DNA of 10,942 nt from Acidobacteriota bacterium (lineage in GTDB: Bacteria > Planctomycetota > Phycisphaerae > WQYP01 > JAJZKJ01): the NCBI GenBank assembly GCA_021804195.1, contig JAJZKJ010000037.1, positions 1-10,942 of the forward strand. The letters are read 5' to 3'. The notes under the pieces are model-generated. The model saw only the letters and a program-made list of their open reading frames with translations. It did not search any database and was not told where the DNA came from. The position numbers and the translations under genes are program-made. The number at the start of each line of letters is the position of its first letter. Position 1 is the first letter of the stretch. Shown one piece after another: positions 1-6,303 of this stretch.

Positions 1-20
1 AGCGAGCCAATTTCTGAAGC
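1..20 (-). repeat. Inverted copy of 772-791 at the window's left edge
   Basis: Bases 1-20 are an exact reverse complement of 772-791, which lies inside the lipoprotein gene 454-1173. Identity stops at base 21. A 20-base exact match is not expected by chance in 11 kb. Its position at the very edge, together with the similar mosaic at the right edge, suggests a chimeric end rather than a biological repeat. Confidence 0.8.
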
Positions 21-282
21 TCGCGACGGTTTTAAGCCGGAAAGTGGACAGCAACCCGCCAAAATCGCCCGACGGGTTTGGGACCAAAGTTTTCAAAATA
101 TAATTCCATCGCGGACATGGCAGGATTATGACCAACCCATCGTCAAAAGTCAACTGCTCGGCCGCGGTTTTGAGCCGCCGGGGTGTGCCAGTTTTTGTCG
201 GTATTGGCAAACGTGCCCTGCGCAGTGGCGCTGCAACCAGACGCTGGTACTGCGCAACGGCGGGCGAGGATCCCGATTGTGA
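1..282 (+). CDS. C-terminal fragment of an unidentified protein with a cysteine cluster
   Basis: Frame 1 is open from the window edge to a TGA at 280-282, giving about 93 residues with no start. Codons from about position 19 onward are probably native; the first 20 bases are an inverted copy of sequence at 772-791. The most distinctive stretch is a C-x4-C-x5-C pattern (GCASFCRYWQTCPAQW, with a fourth cysteine three residues on), starting at base 181. Spaced cysteines near a C-terminus followed by a 'CPA' resemble the iron-sulfur tail of RecB/Cas4-like PD-(D/E)XK nucleases, but the catalytic part is outside the window, so this is only a suggestion. I do not recognise the family. The overlapping frame starting at 128 looks less protein-like. 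After the stop, 283-453 holds no gene I can support. Confidence 0.4.
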   Translation, partial: SEPISEARDGFKPESGQQPAKIARRVWDQSFQNIIPSRTWQDYDQPIVKSQLLGRGFEPPGCASFCRYWQTCPAQWRCNQTLVLRNGGRGSRL

Positions 283-453
283 CCGGGACGCCCCCAGACC
301 GGCAACGCAGGCCGCATTGGCTGATAACCACAGGCTTCGGCGGTTCCCGATAACACGGGCACGCCCGGCCTATGGGCTTGTCAGCGGCGGGATTTTGTGG
401 TAAGAAGCCGGCAAAAGGATTTAAGAATCAAGCCTATTTTGAAAGGATCGTCC

Positions 454-1173
454 ATGAAAAATAATTTCGCGCTGGTCTTGGGTTTAGCGTTAGCCCTGAC
501 TCTTTCCGGGTGTTCCAAGTCGCCAAAGGGTAAGTCCGCATCAACGGCAAACTCCAGCGGCAACGGCAACGGGGCCGCTCTGACGGTGAGTTCGGCGGAA
601 ACGGCGCTGACGCATATTGTGCAACAGATAAAATCCGGCGATGCCTCGCAAATTGAAAGCAGCTTTGCCGCCGGCACTCCGGTGGAAAAAAAGCTGGTGG
701 CTGCGGTGGCCAAGATGGAATCGTTGAAAACCACGGTGGTCCAGGCGGCGGAAACGAAGCTGGGAGCGCAGGCTTCAGAAATTGGCTCGCTGGTGGCCAA
801 AATTGCCCCGACCAACGGCCTGATTCCAACCACGGCCACTGAGAAATCGTCCCTGGTCATTGAAGGCGAACAGGCCGTTGTCAAACAGGGTGACAACCTG
901 GCGTCGGTTTATTTGAAACAATATGCCGGCAACTGGAAAGTTGACCTGCAAAAGACCGTCAACAGCTTGTATCCGGATGCGGCTACTGCGGAAAGTAAGC
1001 TTGGTAGCCTTACCGCAGCTTTGGCCAAGGCCACCAATTTTCTTGGGCAGGTTCAGACCGGACTTAACAATGGCTCGATTAAATCGCTTAGCGACGTCGA
1101 AAAACTGGCCGGTCAGTTTGAAGTCGGTTCCGTGCCCGGCCTCAGCAACGTCAAGAAGATGCTGCATTTTTGA
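454..1173 (+). CDS. Putative lipoprotein of unknown function
   Basis: A 239-residue protein. The ATG at 454 is chosen over an upstream start at 397 because it follows an AAAGGA ribosome-binding site and begins a textbook lipoprotein signal: a short basic N-terminus, a hydrophobic run of about 13 residues, and lipobox LSGC with lipidated Cys20. A Ser/Gly/Asn-rich linker (about residues 22-42) follows, then an Ala/Lys/Glu-rich, probably helical domain. Residues about 145-175 contain 'EGEQAVVKQGDNLASVYLKQ', like a small beta-rich lipoprotein domain (DUF4878 or NTF2-like style), and a weak similarity of that kind is all I can offer. It should be anchored in the cell envelope. It converges with smpB, with 59 bases between stops; there is a 5-bp stem (GAGGC/GCCTC, 1215-1234) at the boundary but no T-tract, so I do not call a terminator. 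Bases 772-791 recur inverted at 1-20. Confidence 0.8.
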   Translation: MKNNFALVLGLALALTLSGCSKSPKGKSASTANSSGNGNGAALTVSSAETALTHIVQQIKSGDASQIESSFAAGTPVEKKLVAAVAKMESLKTTVVQAAETKLGAQASEIGSLVAKIAPTNGLIPTTATEKSSLVIEGEQAVVKQGDNLASVYLKQYAGNWKVDLQKTVNSLYPDAATAESKLGSLTAALAKATNFLGQVQTGLNNGSIKSLSDVEKLAGQFEVGSVPGLSNVKKMLHF

Positions 1174-1232
1174 CGGCAGCGGCCAGCGCGGGTGGCGGGG
1201 TGGTGTTTTCGGCGGAGGCTTGGACAACGGCC

Positions 1233-1763
1233 TCAGCGCCGGCGCATGGCGCGGCGCATCTGCATGGCCGCGTCGCGTGCTTTGATGGCCTCGCGCTTAT
1301 CATATTTGGCTTTGCCTCTGGCAAGTCCCAAAGACACCTTGGCAAAGCCCCGCTTGAAATAAATGGTCAATGGGATCAGCGCGGCACCTTCTTCTTTGGC
1401 CATGCGCTGTTCCAGGCGTCGAATTTCGCGCCGGTGCAGCAGCAGCGTTCGAACGCGGGTGGGATCATGATTAAACTGATTGGCCTGCTCATATTCCTTG
1501 ATATGACAACCCATCAGCAATACCTGACCATTGCGAATGATGGCAAAGGATCCCGCTAATTGAGCGCCGCCTTGGCGCAGACTTTTAACTTCGCTGCCAA
1601 CCAGGGCCAGGCCGGCCTCGAATTTGTCCAGAATAAAATAATCGTGATACGCTCGGCGGTTTTCGATATGTGGTGCATGGGTCTTGGCCGATGCTTTTGC
1701 CGGGCTGGGCTTGGCACGTGGCGGGGCCGTCAAGGATCGGGTGGTTGATTTTGCGTTTCCCAT
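1233..1763 (-). CDS. smpB: SsrA-binding protein SmpB
   Basis: A 176-residue protein. SmpB binds tmRNA (ssrA) and brings it to stalled ribosomes, so the nascent chain gains a degradation tag and the ribosome is released. Recognisable family blocks: ENRRAYHDYF near residue 33, FEAGLALVGSEVKSLR, the DPTRVRTLLLHRREI block, the IYFKRGFAKVSLGLARGK block, and the C-terminal YDKREAIKARD segment. The C-terminal tail is short and very Arg-rich, as expected for the part that enters the mRNA channel. The ATG at 1763 was chosen; a TTG at 1820 would add 19 residues with no family resemblance. Even so, about 30 residues rich in Ala, Pro, Lys and Ser precede the core, longer than the E. coli protein. No clear Shine-Dalgarno precedes the start. 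No ssrA gene was seen nearby. It is divergent from the SHOCT-like gene and within 1 kb of clpX, which degrades tagged proteins. Confidence 0.95.
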   Translation of the reverse strand: MGNAKSTTRSLTAPPRAKPSPAKASAKTHAPHIENRRAYHDYFILDKFEAGLALVGSEVKSLRQGGAQLAGSFAIIRNGQVLLMGCHIKEYEQANQFNHDPTRVRTLLLHRREIRRLEQRMAKEEGAALIPLTIYFKRGFAKVSLGLARGKAKYDKREAIKARDAAMQMRRAMRRR

Positions 1764-1985
1764 GCTGCGGCAGTATAGGGGTTTTGCTCCATCATTTCGA
1801 GCCAGAGGCAGTGCCTGCAAAACTATTTTCGGACCTCAGTGTACCGATATGGCCTGGTACGTTGTGGCAATAAAACTCGTGGCCTATACCTGTAGACCAT
1901 GCTTGACGTACAATAGAATAGGAGAAGGTTTGGTCTATGCGTGGTTACCAGGTCGGAGGGGGGCTCGAGCAGTCAGGAGTTGGGT

Positions 1986-2282
1986 ATGATCGCAACGCTG
2001 GTACAGATTATTCTTGGCGGCATCGGGCTGATGATTTTGGGCGTGATCGGATATCTGGCAGTGCGAGTTATCCGTCGCAAGATGATGGATGAGGAGGATA
2101 CCTCCTCATCTGCGGGCGGCTTTACTCTGCTGGACTTTAAACGCATGCACGACAACGGTGAACTGACCCATGAGGAATATCTGCGCATCAAAGCCAAGTC
2201 GGCAGCGCGAATGAAGGAACGTTTCTTACCTTCAGAGCCGGCGGATTCGGCAGACTCAGATCCTGGTCAAGACAGAAAATAG
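1986..2282 (+). CDS. Small single-pass membrane protein with SHOCT-like tail
   Basis: A 98-residue protein. The ATG at 1986 has AGGAG seven bases upstream and starts directly with a membrane segment (about residues 3-27), so I prefer it to the in-frame GTG at 1941, which would put 15 polar residues before the helix. A basic stop-transfer patch (RVIRRK) follows, placing the tail in the cytoplasm if the usual positive-inside rule holds. Residues about 46-72 (FTLLDFKRMHDNGELTHEEY, then a Lys/Arg-rich end) match the SHOCT-type pattern: a short helical pair with a 'G-x-(L/I)-(T/S)-x-E-E-(F/Y)' core, common at the ends of bacterial membrane proteins and thought to mediate oligomerisation. The end is acidic, with Ser/Asp. 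Specific function is unknown. A terminator-like hairpin lies about 50 bases downstream. Confidence 0.75.
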   Translation: MIATLVQIILGGIGLMILGVIGYLAVRVIRRKMMDEEDTSSSAGGFTLLDFKRMHDNGELTHEEYLRIKAKSAARMKERFLPSEPADSADSDPGQDRK

Positions 2283-2586
2283 TCTTGCCTCGCTACGGAG
2301 GCCATGAACGATGAAATATATGGATTTCGGCCCGTCAATGCGGGTTTTTGGGCTGCATCTCTGGACTTTGAGAGGTAATTGCAGTAGAATTAATAAATTC
2401 GGCGGGGAGGTAATAATTTTGCAGTCGCTCACATGCCTGACTGCGAAATAACCACCGAAAAGGGCATCGGTTGGATTACCCAGACAAAATGGAAGGGTTT
2501 CAGCGATTGCCACCCGGTAGCCGATAAAAGTGGCTATGGGGATATCAGAAATAACAAGTGCGGTTCGATTTGGTTGGAAAAAAGTC
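2283..2586. other. Non-coding gap upstream of clpX
   Basis: These 304 bases contain no convincing gene. Directly after the SHOCT-like gene is a 5-bp hairpin (GCCTC/GAGGC, 2287-2302) without a T-tract, then a terminator-like hairpin at 2331-2349. An AT-rich patch around 2380-2400 contains TAGAAT and TAATAA hexamers that could serve as a -10 element, but no good -35 sits at the right distance, so I do not call a promoter. In-frame GTG (2530) and ATG (2536) codons could extend ClpX by up to 19 residues. The minus-strand ORF across this gap shows no family features. Confidence 0.5.
2331..2349 (+). terminator. Short Rho-independent terminator candidate
   Basis: CCCG (2331-2334) pairs with CGGG (2341-2344) across a six-base loop and is followed at once by five T residues. 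It lies 48 bases after the SHOCT-like gene's stop and before clpX, where transcription would be expected to end. The stem is only 4 bp (5 with a G-T wobble), so it is weak. Confidence 0.35.
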
Positions 2587-3960
2587 ATGATTAATCAAAC
2601 CGGTGGTGGTTCCAGTTCAACGGGGTTCGGTGGAACCGGCGGATCTGGTTCGGGCAACGGTGGCAGTGGATCAGGTGGTGGGGGAGGCAGCGGCAGCGGG
2701 TTCCGTGGCCGTAAAATTACCAGTTGCTCTTTTTGTGGCAAATCCAGCCGGGAAGTTGGGCCGATGGTGGAAGGTCCCAACGACATCTACATTTGTTCCA
2801 ACTGTTCTGAACTTTGCCAGAATATTTTTCGCCAGGAACGCCGCAAAGTGTCCGGATCCAAACCCCTTGTCGGCCAAATTCCGCCCCCACGGCAACTCAA
2901 AGACTTCATGGACCAGTATGTCATTGGACAGGATCCTGCCAAGCGTGCCTTGGCCGTGGCGGTGCATAACCATTACAAACGTCTCATGCACACGGATGCC
3001 CGCGGTGCAGACGATGTGGAAATTGATAAATCCAATGTGTTGTTGATAGGTCCCACCGGATCGGGCAAAACACTTTTGGCGCGTACCCTGGCCCGCAGTC
3101 TTAACGTGCCATTTGCCATTGGCGATGCCACCACGCTTACTGAGGCCGGCTATGTGGGAGAAGATGTTGAAAATCTCCTGCTCAAGCTGCTGCAAAATGC
3201 GGATTACGACCTCGAAGCCGCCCAACGCGGCATCATCTACATTGACGAGATCGACAAAATCGGCAAAACCAATATGAATGTGTCCATCACCCGCGATGTT
3301 TCGGGTGAAGGTGTGCAGCAGGCCCTGTTAAAAATGCTGGAAGGTACGCTGGCGAATGTCCCTCCACAGGGTGGCCGCAAACATCCCGAACAACAGTACA
3401 TTCAAATAGATACCACCCATATTTTGTTTATATGCGGTGGCACATTTGTAGGGCTTGATCAGATCATCGCCAATCGCTTGGGGAAAAAAATGATCGGGTT
3501 TGGCACGGAAATCAATGCCGCACAGGATGCCTCCGAAAAGCCCTCCAGCTATATCGCTCAGGTAACGCCTGACGACCTGATCGAATACGGCATGATTCCC
3601 GAATTCGTCGGTCGCTTGCCCGTCATCGCACCGCTGGCACCGCTCACACACGAAGCCATGATGCAGATTCTCCAGGAACCGAAAAACGCTCTGGTACGCC
3701 AATACCAGAAGTTCTTCCAACTTGAAGGATGTGAGTTGGAGTTTACCGCTCCGGCACTGCGCCTTATCGCGGAAAAGGCCCTGAAACGCGATACCGGTGC
3801 CCGGGCCTTACGCAGCGTGATGGAGGAATTGATGATCGACGTGATGTATCAATTGCCGGAAAAAGGGCAGCGCGGCCATTATGTAATTACTGAAGAAATT
3901 GTGCGTGGTGAGGCCGGCCTCTTTGACAGCAAACCGATACCCATCAAAGAAAGCGCCTGA
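2587..3960 (+). CDS. clpX: ATP-dependent Clp protease ATP-binding subunit ClpX
   Basis: A 457-residue AAA+ unfoldase that recognises substrates (including ssrA-tagged proteins), unfolds them and threads them into ClpP in the cytoplasm. In order, numbered from the ATG at 2587: Gly/Ser-rich tract 6-38; zinc-binding domain with Cys47, Cys50, Cys70 and Cys73; Walker A GPTGSGKT 155-162; pore-1 loop GYVG 188-191; Walker B IIYIDE 216-221; RKH loop 264-266; ClpP-docking IGF loop 303-305; sensor-2 region GARALRS from 404. All key motifs are intact. Length is slightly above the usual ~420 because of the N-terminal tract. GTG 2530 and ATG 2536 are in-frame alternatives; I chose 2587, though its ribosome-binding site is poor. 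No clpP or tig lies beside it, unlike the common tig-clpP-clpX order. smpB is nearby, and a zinc-ribbon membrane protein follows after 38 bases. Confidence 0.97.
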   Translation: MINQTGGGSSSTGFGGTGGSGSGNGGSGSGGGGGSGSGFRGRKITSCSFCGKSSREVGPMVEGPNDIYICSNCSELCQNIFRQERRKVSGSKPLVGQIPPPRQLKDFMDQYVIGQDPAKRALAVAVHNHYKRLMHTDARGADDVEIDKSNVLLIGPTGSGKTLLARTLARSLNVPFAIGDATTLTEAGYVGEDVENLLLKLLQNADYDLEAAQRGIIYIDEIDKIGKTNMNVSITRDVSGEGVQQALLKMLEGTLANVPPQGGRKHPEQQYIQIDTTHILFICGGTFVGLDQIIANRLGKKMIGFGTEINAAQDASEKPSSYIAQVTPDDLIEYGMIPEFVGRLPVIAPLAPLTHEAMMQILQEPKNALVRQYQKFFQLEGCELEFTAPALRLIAEKALKRDTGARALRSVMEELMIDVMYQLPEKGQRGHYVITEEIVRGEAGLFDSKPIPIKESA

Positions 3961-3998
3961 TCGGACCAGAGGCTCGGAAATCGTTTCCGTGAACCGGC

Positions 3999-4475
3999 AT
4001 GAAAATTTGTACCCATTGTGGCGCGGGCATTCTTGAGCCAAACAAACCGTGGGTTCATCGGGGTAAAATTGTTTGCCGGCGTTGTTTTGAAAATTTTTCG
4101 CCCCCAAAAGCCGCGACAAGCCCCACGCAACCCGCAGCAACCGGAAATACGTATGTCCCTCCGGGGGCGATGGCCGAGTGGCGTTCGGCCAAGCCCGAAG
4201 CGGCAGTTCTCCCAAACATCCCGCGGGAGGCTGGTGAATCGGGACGACCGCTCAATGGCTACGGCCTGGCGGCGTTAATCATTGCCGTCATGGGCATTTT
4301 TTGCGCGGGGTTGGTTTCGCCGATCGGACTGGTGATGAGTTTGGTCGGCTTGCGATTTCGACCGCGCGGCCTGGCAATTCTGGCCACCATTATTTCGGTT
4401 CTTGGCACTCTCTACCTGATAGTGTGGATATGCTTGAACATCGTTTCATGGCGGCATGTCCATCATGGCGGATAA
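3999..4475 (+). CDS. Zinc-ribbon and DUF4190-like membrane protein
   Basis: A 158-residue protein. The N-terminus holds a zinc ribbon with Cys4-x2-Cys7 and Cys26-x2-Cys29. A Pro/Ala/Thr-rich linker (about 33-85) follows. The C-terminal half has two hydrophobic segments (about 90-112 and 122-146) joined by a basic loop with the 'RPRGLAI' turn. Hydrophobic-loop-'GlAi'-hydrophobic is the pattern of DUF4190 and related two-helix domains, often found with an N-terminal zinc ribbon or GYF-like domain in bacteria. Function is unknown. It starts 38 bases after clpX and may be cotranscribed with it, though no good Shine-Dalgarno is visible, and I infer no functional link with ClpX. It converges with the rhomboid gene. 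The gap 4476-4664 holds no gene I can support, only a bulged hairpin near 4627-4658. Confidence 0.75.
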   Translation: MKICTHCGAGILEPNKPWVHRGKIVCRRCFENFSPPKAATSPTQPAATGNTYVPPGAMAEWRSAKPEAAVLPNIPREAGESGRPLNGYGLAALIIAVMGIFCAGLVSPIGLVMSLVGLRFRPRGLAILATIISVLGTLYLIVWICLNIVSWRHVHHGG

Positions 4476-4626
4476 ACCGGCTGCAGCCCTGATGGCCGAC
4501 GGCCATAACCATCCGCGGATTGGGCGCGGTGCGGGGCGGCCGCCACGGTTGGGCCTTGCATGCCGGATTGATGGCGATGGCGAGGAGGGAATCAGGGGCG
4601 AGTCATCGTCGGGAGAGCTCGCGGTT

Positions 4627-4663
4627 CATCCATCACCATACGTCACGCCTGGTGGATGATTTT
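4627..4663 (+). terminator. Possible hairpin terminator between convergent genes
   Basis: CATCC plus ACC (4627-4637, with a 3-base bulge) can pair with GGTGGATG (4651-4658), followed by ATTTTG. It lies in the convergent gap just before the rhomboid stop. The bulge, long loop and short T-run make this weak. Confidence 0.22.
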
Positions 4664-4664
4664 G

Positions 4665-5549
4665 CTATTGCGGAATACGCTGACTTGGATCTATTTTTTT
4701 GGCCAAAAGAAAATTCTTCCGGGCTGCGGGCATTTGGCCCAGGCGATCCTGCGCAACGGCCAAATTATAATACCAGCTTGCTTCAGGCTTGCGGTGGGCG
4801 ATTGCTTCTTGCAGCAGCTTGGCTGCGTGCCGGTTATGGTTGTGCCGCAAATCGACGTAGGCCTGCCACGCCAGTTCTTTACCCAGATCCGGAGAGACAT
4901 TGACCAGCAGCCTGCCGAATGTGGCACCCCATAGAGCCACAACAGTCAGCGTTGCCATCAGGGCTATGTAGAGTTGCCGGCGCCTTCCCTGACAGGACAT
5001 CGCCCCGCCCATCAACAGGCCCAGCAGGCAGCCCGCCCCATGGGCCACATTGGCGACATTCATAACGCCGGTGTATGTGGTAAAGATACAAAAAAAGAAC
5101 CAGAGTACGAATAGCTGAACAGTTTTTTTATCAACGGCGTTGCGAAACCGTTGGTCGGTCTTACTGAGGACCCAAAGCAATCCAAAGAAACCGTATCCCA
5201 CACCGGAAAGTCCGACGCCGCCGTCCATCAACGCAAAATCAGCCGCCCCGGAGGTAATCGCCAATAATAAAATTAAGGCCAGAATTTTGATATGGCCCAG
5301 CTTCTCTTCGATAAGAGTGCCAAAAACCCAAAACCAATAAATATCAAAGGCCAGGTGGAGCAGATTCTGGTGGGGCAGGATACTTGTTACCAACCGCCAG
5401 ACCTGGCCCTGACCAATGGCCGGCGTTTCCAAGAGCGGCGTAATGCTCCATCCCTGCCAATAAGCTACCGATACGCCAATAGCCAGTAGTGAAACTATGG
5501 ACACCACTGGGTATTGCAGAGCCAGTCGGGGTGACGGGGGGTTACGCAT
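4665..5549 (-). CDS. Rhomboid-family intramembrane serine protease with helical C-terminal tail
   Basis: A 294-residue protein. Rhomboids cleave membrane-spanning substrates with a Ser-His dyad inside the lipid bilayer. Catalytic Ser115 lies in GLSG (113-116) at the head of a hydrophobic helix; His170 lies in ANVAHGAGCLLG in a later helix. The second membrane helix carries the His60/His65 pair (PHQNLLHLAFD); where the E. coli GlpG oxyanion-hole Asn154 would fall there is Asp69. About six membrane segments span residues 14-212. Residues about 225-294 are soluble and helical, with a TPR-like repeat (WYYNLAVAQDRLGQMPAARK), so a protein-binding extension follows the protease. ATG 5549 is supported by a GAAAGG-like site and a good upstream promoter candidate. 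The dyad is intact, so activity is likely, but the Asp substitution is worth noting. Confidence 0.9.
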   Translation of the reverse strand: MRNPPSPRLALQYPVVSIVSLLAIGVSVAYWQGWSITPLLETPAIGQGQVWRLVTSILPHQNLLHLAFDIYWFWVFGTLIEEKLGHIKILALILLLAITSGAADFALMDGGVGLSGVGYGFFGLLWVLSKTDQRFRNAVDKKTVQLFVLWFFFCIFTTYTGVMNVANVAHGAGCLLGLLMGGAMSCQGRRRQLYIALMATLTVVALWGATFGRLLVNVSPDLGKELAWQAYVDLRHNHNRHAAKLLQEAIAHRKPEASWYYNLAVAQDRLGQMPAARKNFLLAKKIDPSQRIPQ

Positions 5550-5609
5550 ATTTGCCCTGCCTTTCTAACCTGTCACGGGGTGCTTCAAAACTAGCCACTG
5601 ATTTTCTGT

Positions 5610-5640
5610 CTTATAACGTCAAATAACCTTATCTTGTCAA
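5610..5640 (-). promoter_or_regulatory. Candidate sigma-70-type promoter for the rhomboid gene
   Basis: On the minus strand a perfect TTGACA (plus-strand 5635-5640) is followed after 19 bases by TATAAG (plus-strand 5610-5615), 60 bases before the ATG at 5549. The spacing is at the long end. The surrounding AT-rich, gene-free sequence supports it. Confidence 0.45.
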
Positions 5641-5688
5641 TGCCTGTGTTGAGTTCAAATTCGTATGTTGTTCGGTAGTGTCAAACTT

Positions 5689-6173
5689 GTCAACGGTGGC
5701 CTTCAACCGTGCGCTGTGCGGGGCTGTTGCCCCTGGCCTGTGCGGCCACATGCTCGGCGACTGTTCGTGTACAGGAAATGGCCATGGAAGCGGCGGTGCG
5801 TGGAGATGTAACCCTGCTCAAGCAGGCCATGCTTCATGATCCGCTGGTGGGAGCGGTATGCAACCCGGAAGAAGTGTGGCAAATGACCGATGAGATGTTG
5901 GTCGCCCAGGCCTCGTGGCTGCCGCAATATAAGTCGCAAATTCCAACGGCAGCGCAGCGGCTGGCCCAGGCGGTGAAAGACGGTACGCGGGTGAAGTTGC
6001 GCAGTGATTATCAGGGGGCGGCGCGCGTACACACGAAGACCGTGCAGGAAATGGCCCGTGATCGGCAAGCGGCACGGGATAACGCATCCGCTGCAGACAA
6101 GGGTAAAATGACCAAGACCAGTACGGCGGCAGTGGGTGGGGGAGGCCAAGTGACCAAAAGAAAACGCGGATGA
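5689..6173 (+). pseudogene. 5'-truncated, frameshifted GH4-family glycosidase remnant
   Basis: GH4 enzymes (alpha-galactosidase/alpha-glucosidase type) use NAD and a divalent metal to hydrolyse glycosides. Only the C-terminal end is present. From 5709 a frame runs to TGA 6171-6173 and contains VQEMAMEAAVRGD, then 'DPLVGAVCNPEEVW' and 'MLVAQASWLPQY', the well-known GH4 C-terminal block. The preceding homology (LVNGGLQPCAV, from 5686-5689) is in another frame; removing one C near 5719 joins it smoothly as PCAVGLLPLACAATC, matching the family's 'VG-LPP-CAA-C' segment. Upstream of 5686 there is no GH4 similarity, and both frames meet stops (5650-5652 and 5676-5678). The NAD-binding and catalytic regions are missing, so this cannot be an active enzyme. 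The tail after WLPQY is longer than usual and Lys/Ala-rich. The 465-base frame has stayed open, so the damage is recent or is a sequencing/assembly fault. Confidence 0.75.
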
Positions 6174-6239
6174 TGGTGATGGGAGTGGTAGCTGCAACCA
6201 GGTGGTTTTCAGGCGTTTGTGTATGGAGTGGCAGCGAAG

Positions 6240-6268
6240 TTGCCGATGGCCGTTGATGTTCATAAAAT
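6240..6268 (+). promoter_or_regulatory. Candidate promoter for the lipoprotein pair
   Basis: TTGCCG (6240-6245) and TAAAAT (6263-6268) are separated by exactly 17 bases, matching 4/6 and 5/6 of the sigma-70 consensus. The ATG at 6304 is 35 bases downstream, with CGGAG between them as ribosome-binding site. Confidence 0.45.
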
Positions 6269-6303
6269 AACATAAATCAGCGGCAATTGTCGGAGTATGC
6301 GTC

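Noticed and set aside
128..403. Plus-strand ORF of 91 residues near the left edge
   Set aside because: It overlaps the frame-1 reading that has a more protein-like ending. It is Arg/Ala-rich, has no ribosome-binding site and resembles nothing I know.
1764..1985. Possible tmRNA (ssrA) gene beside smpB
   Set aside because: The gap is only 222 bases, too short for a standard tmRNA, and I see no tRNA-like acceptor ends or tag-coding frame.
2671..3225. Minus-strand ORF of 184 residues opposite clpX
   Set aside because: It is a codon-bias shadow of clpX; the sense frame carries all the diagnostic ClpX motifs.
4456..4659. Plus-strand ORF of 67 residues in the zinc-ribbon/rhomboid gap
   Set aside because: It has an overlapping start, Gly/Arg-rich composition and no motif or ribosome-binding site. 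It is most likely chance in a convergent gap.
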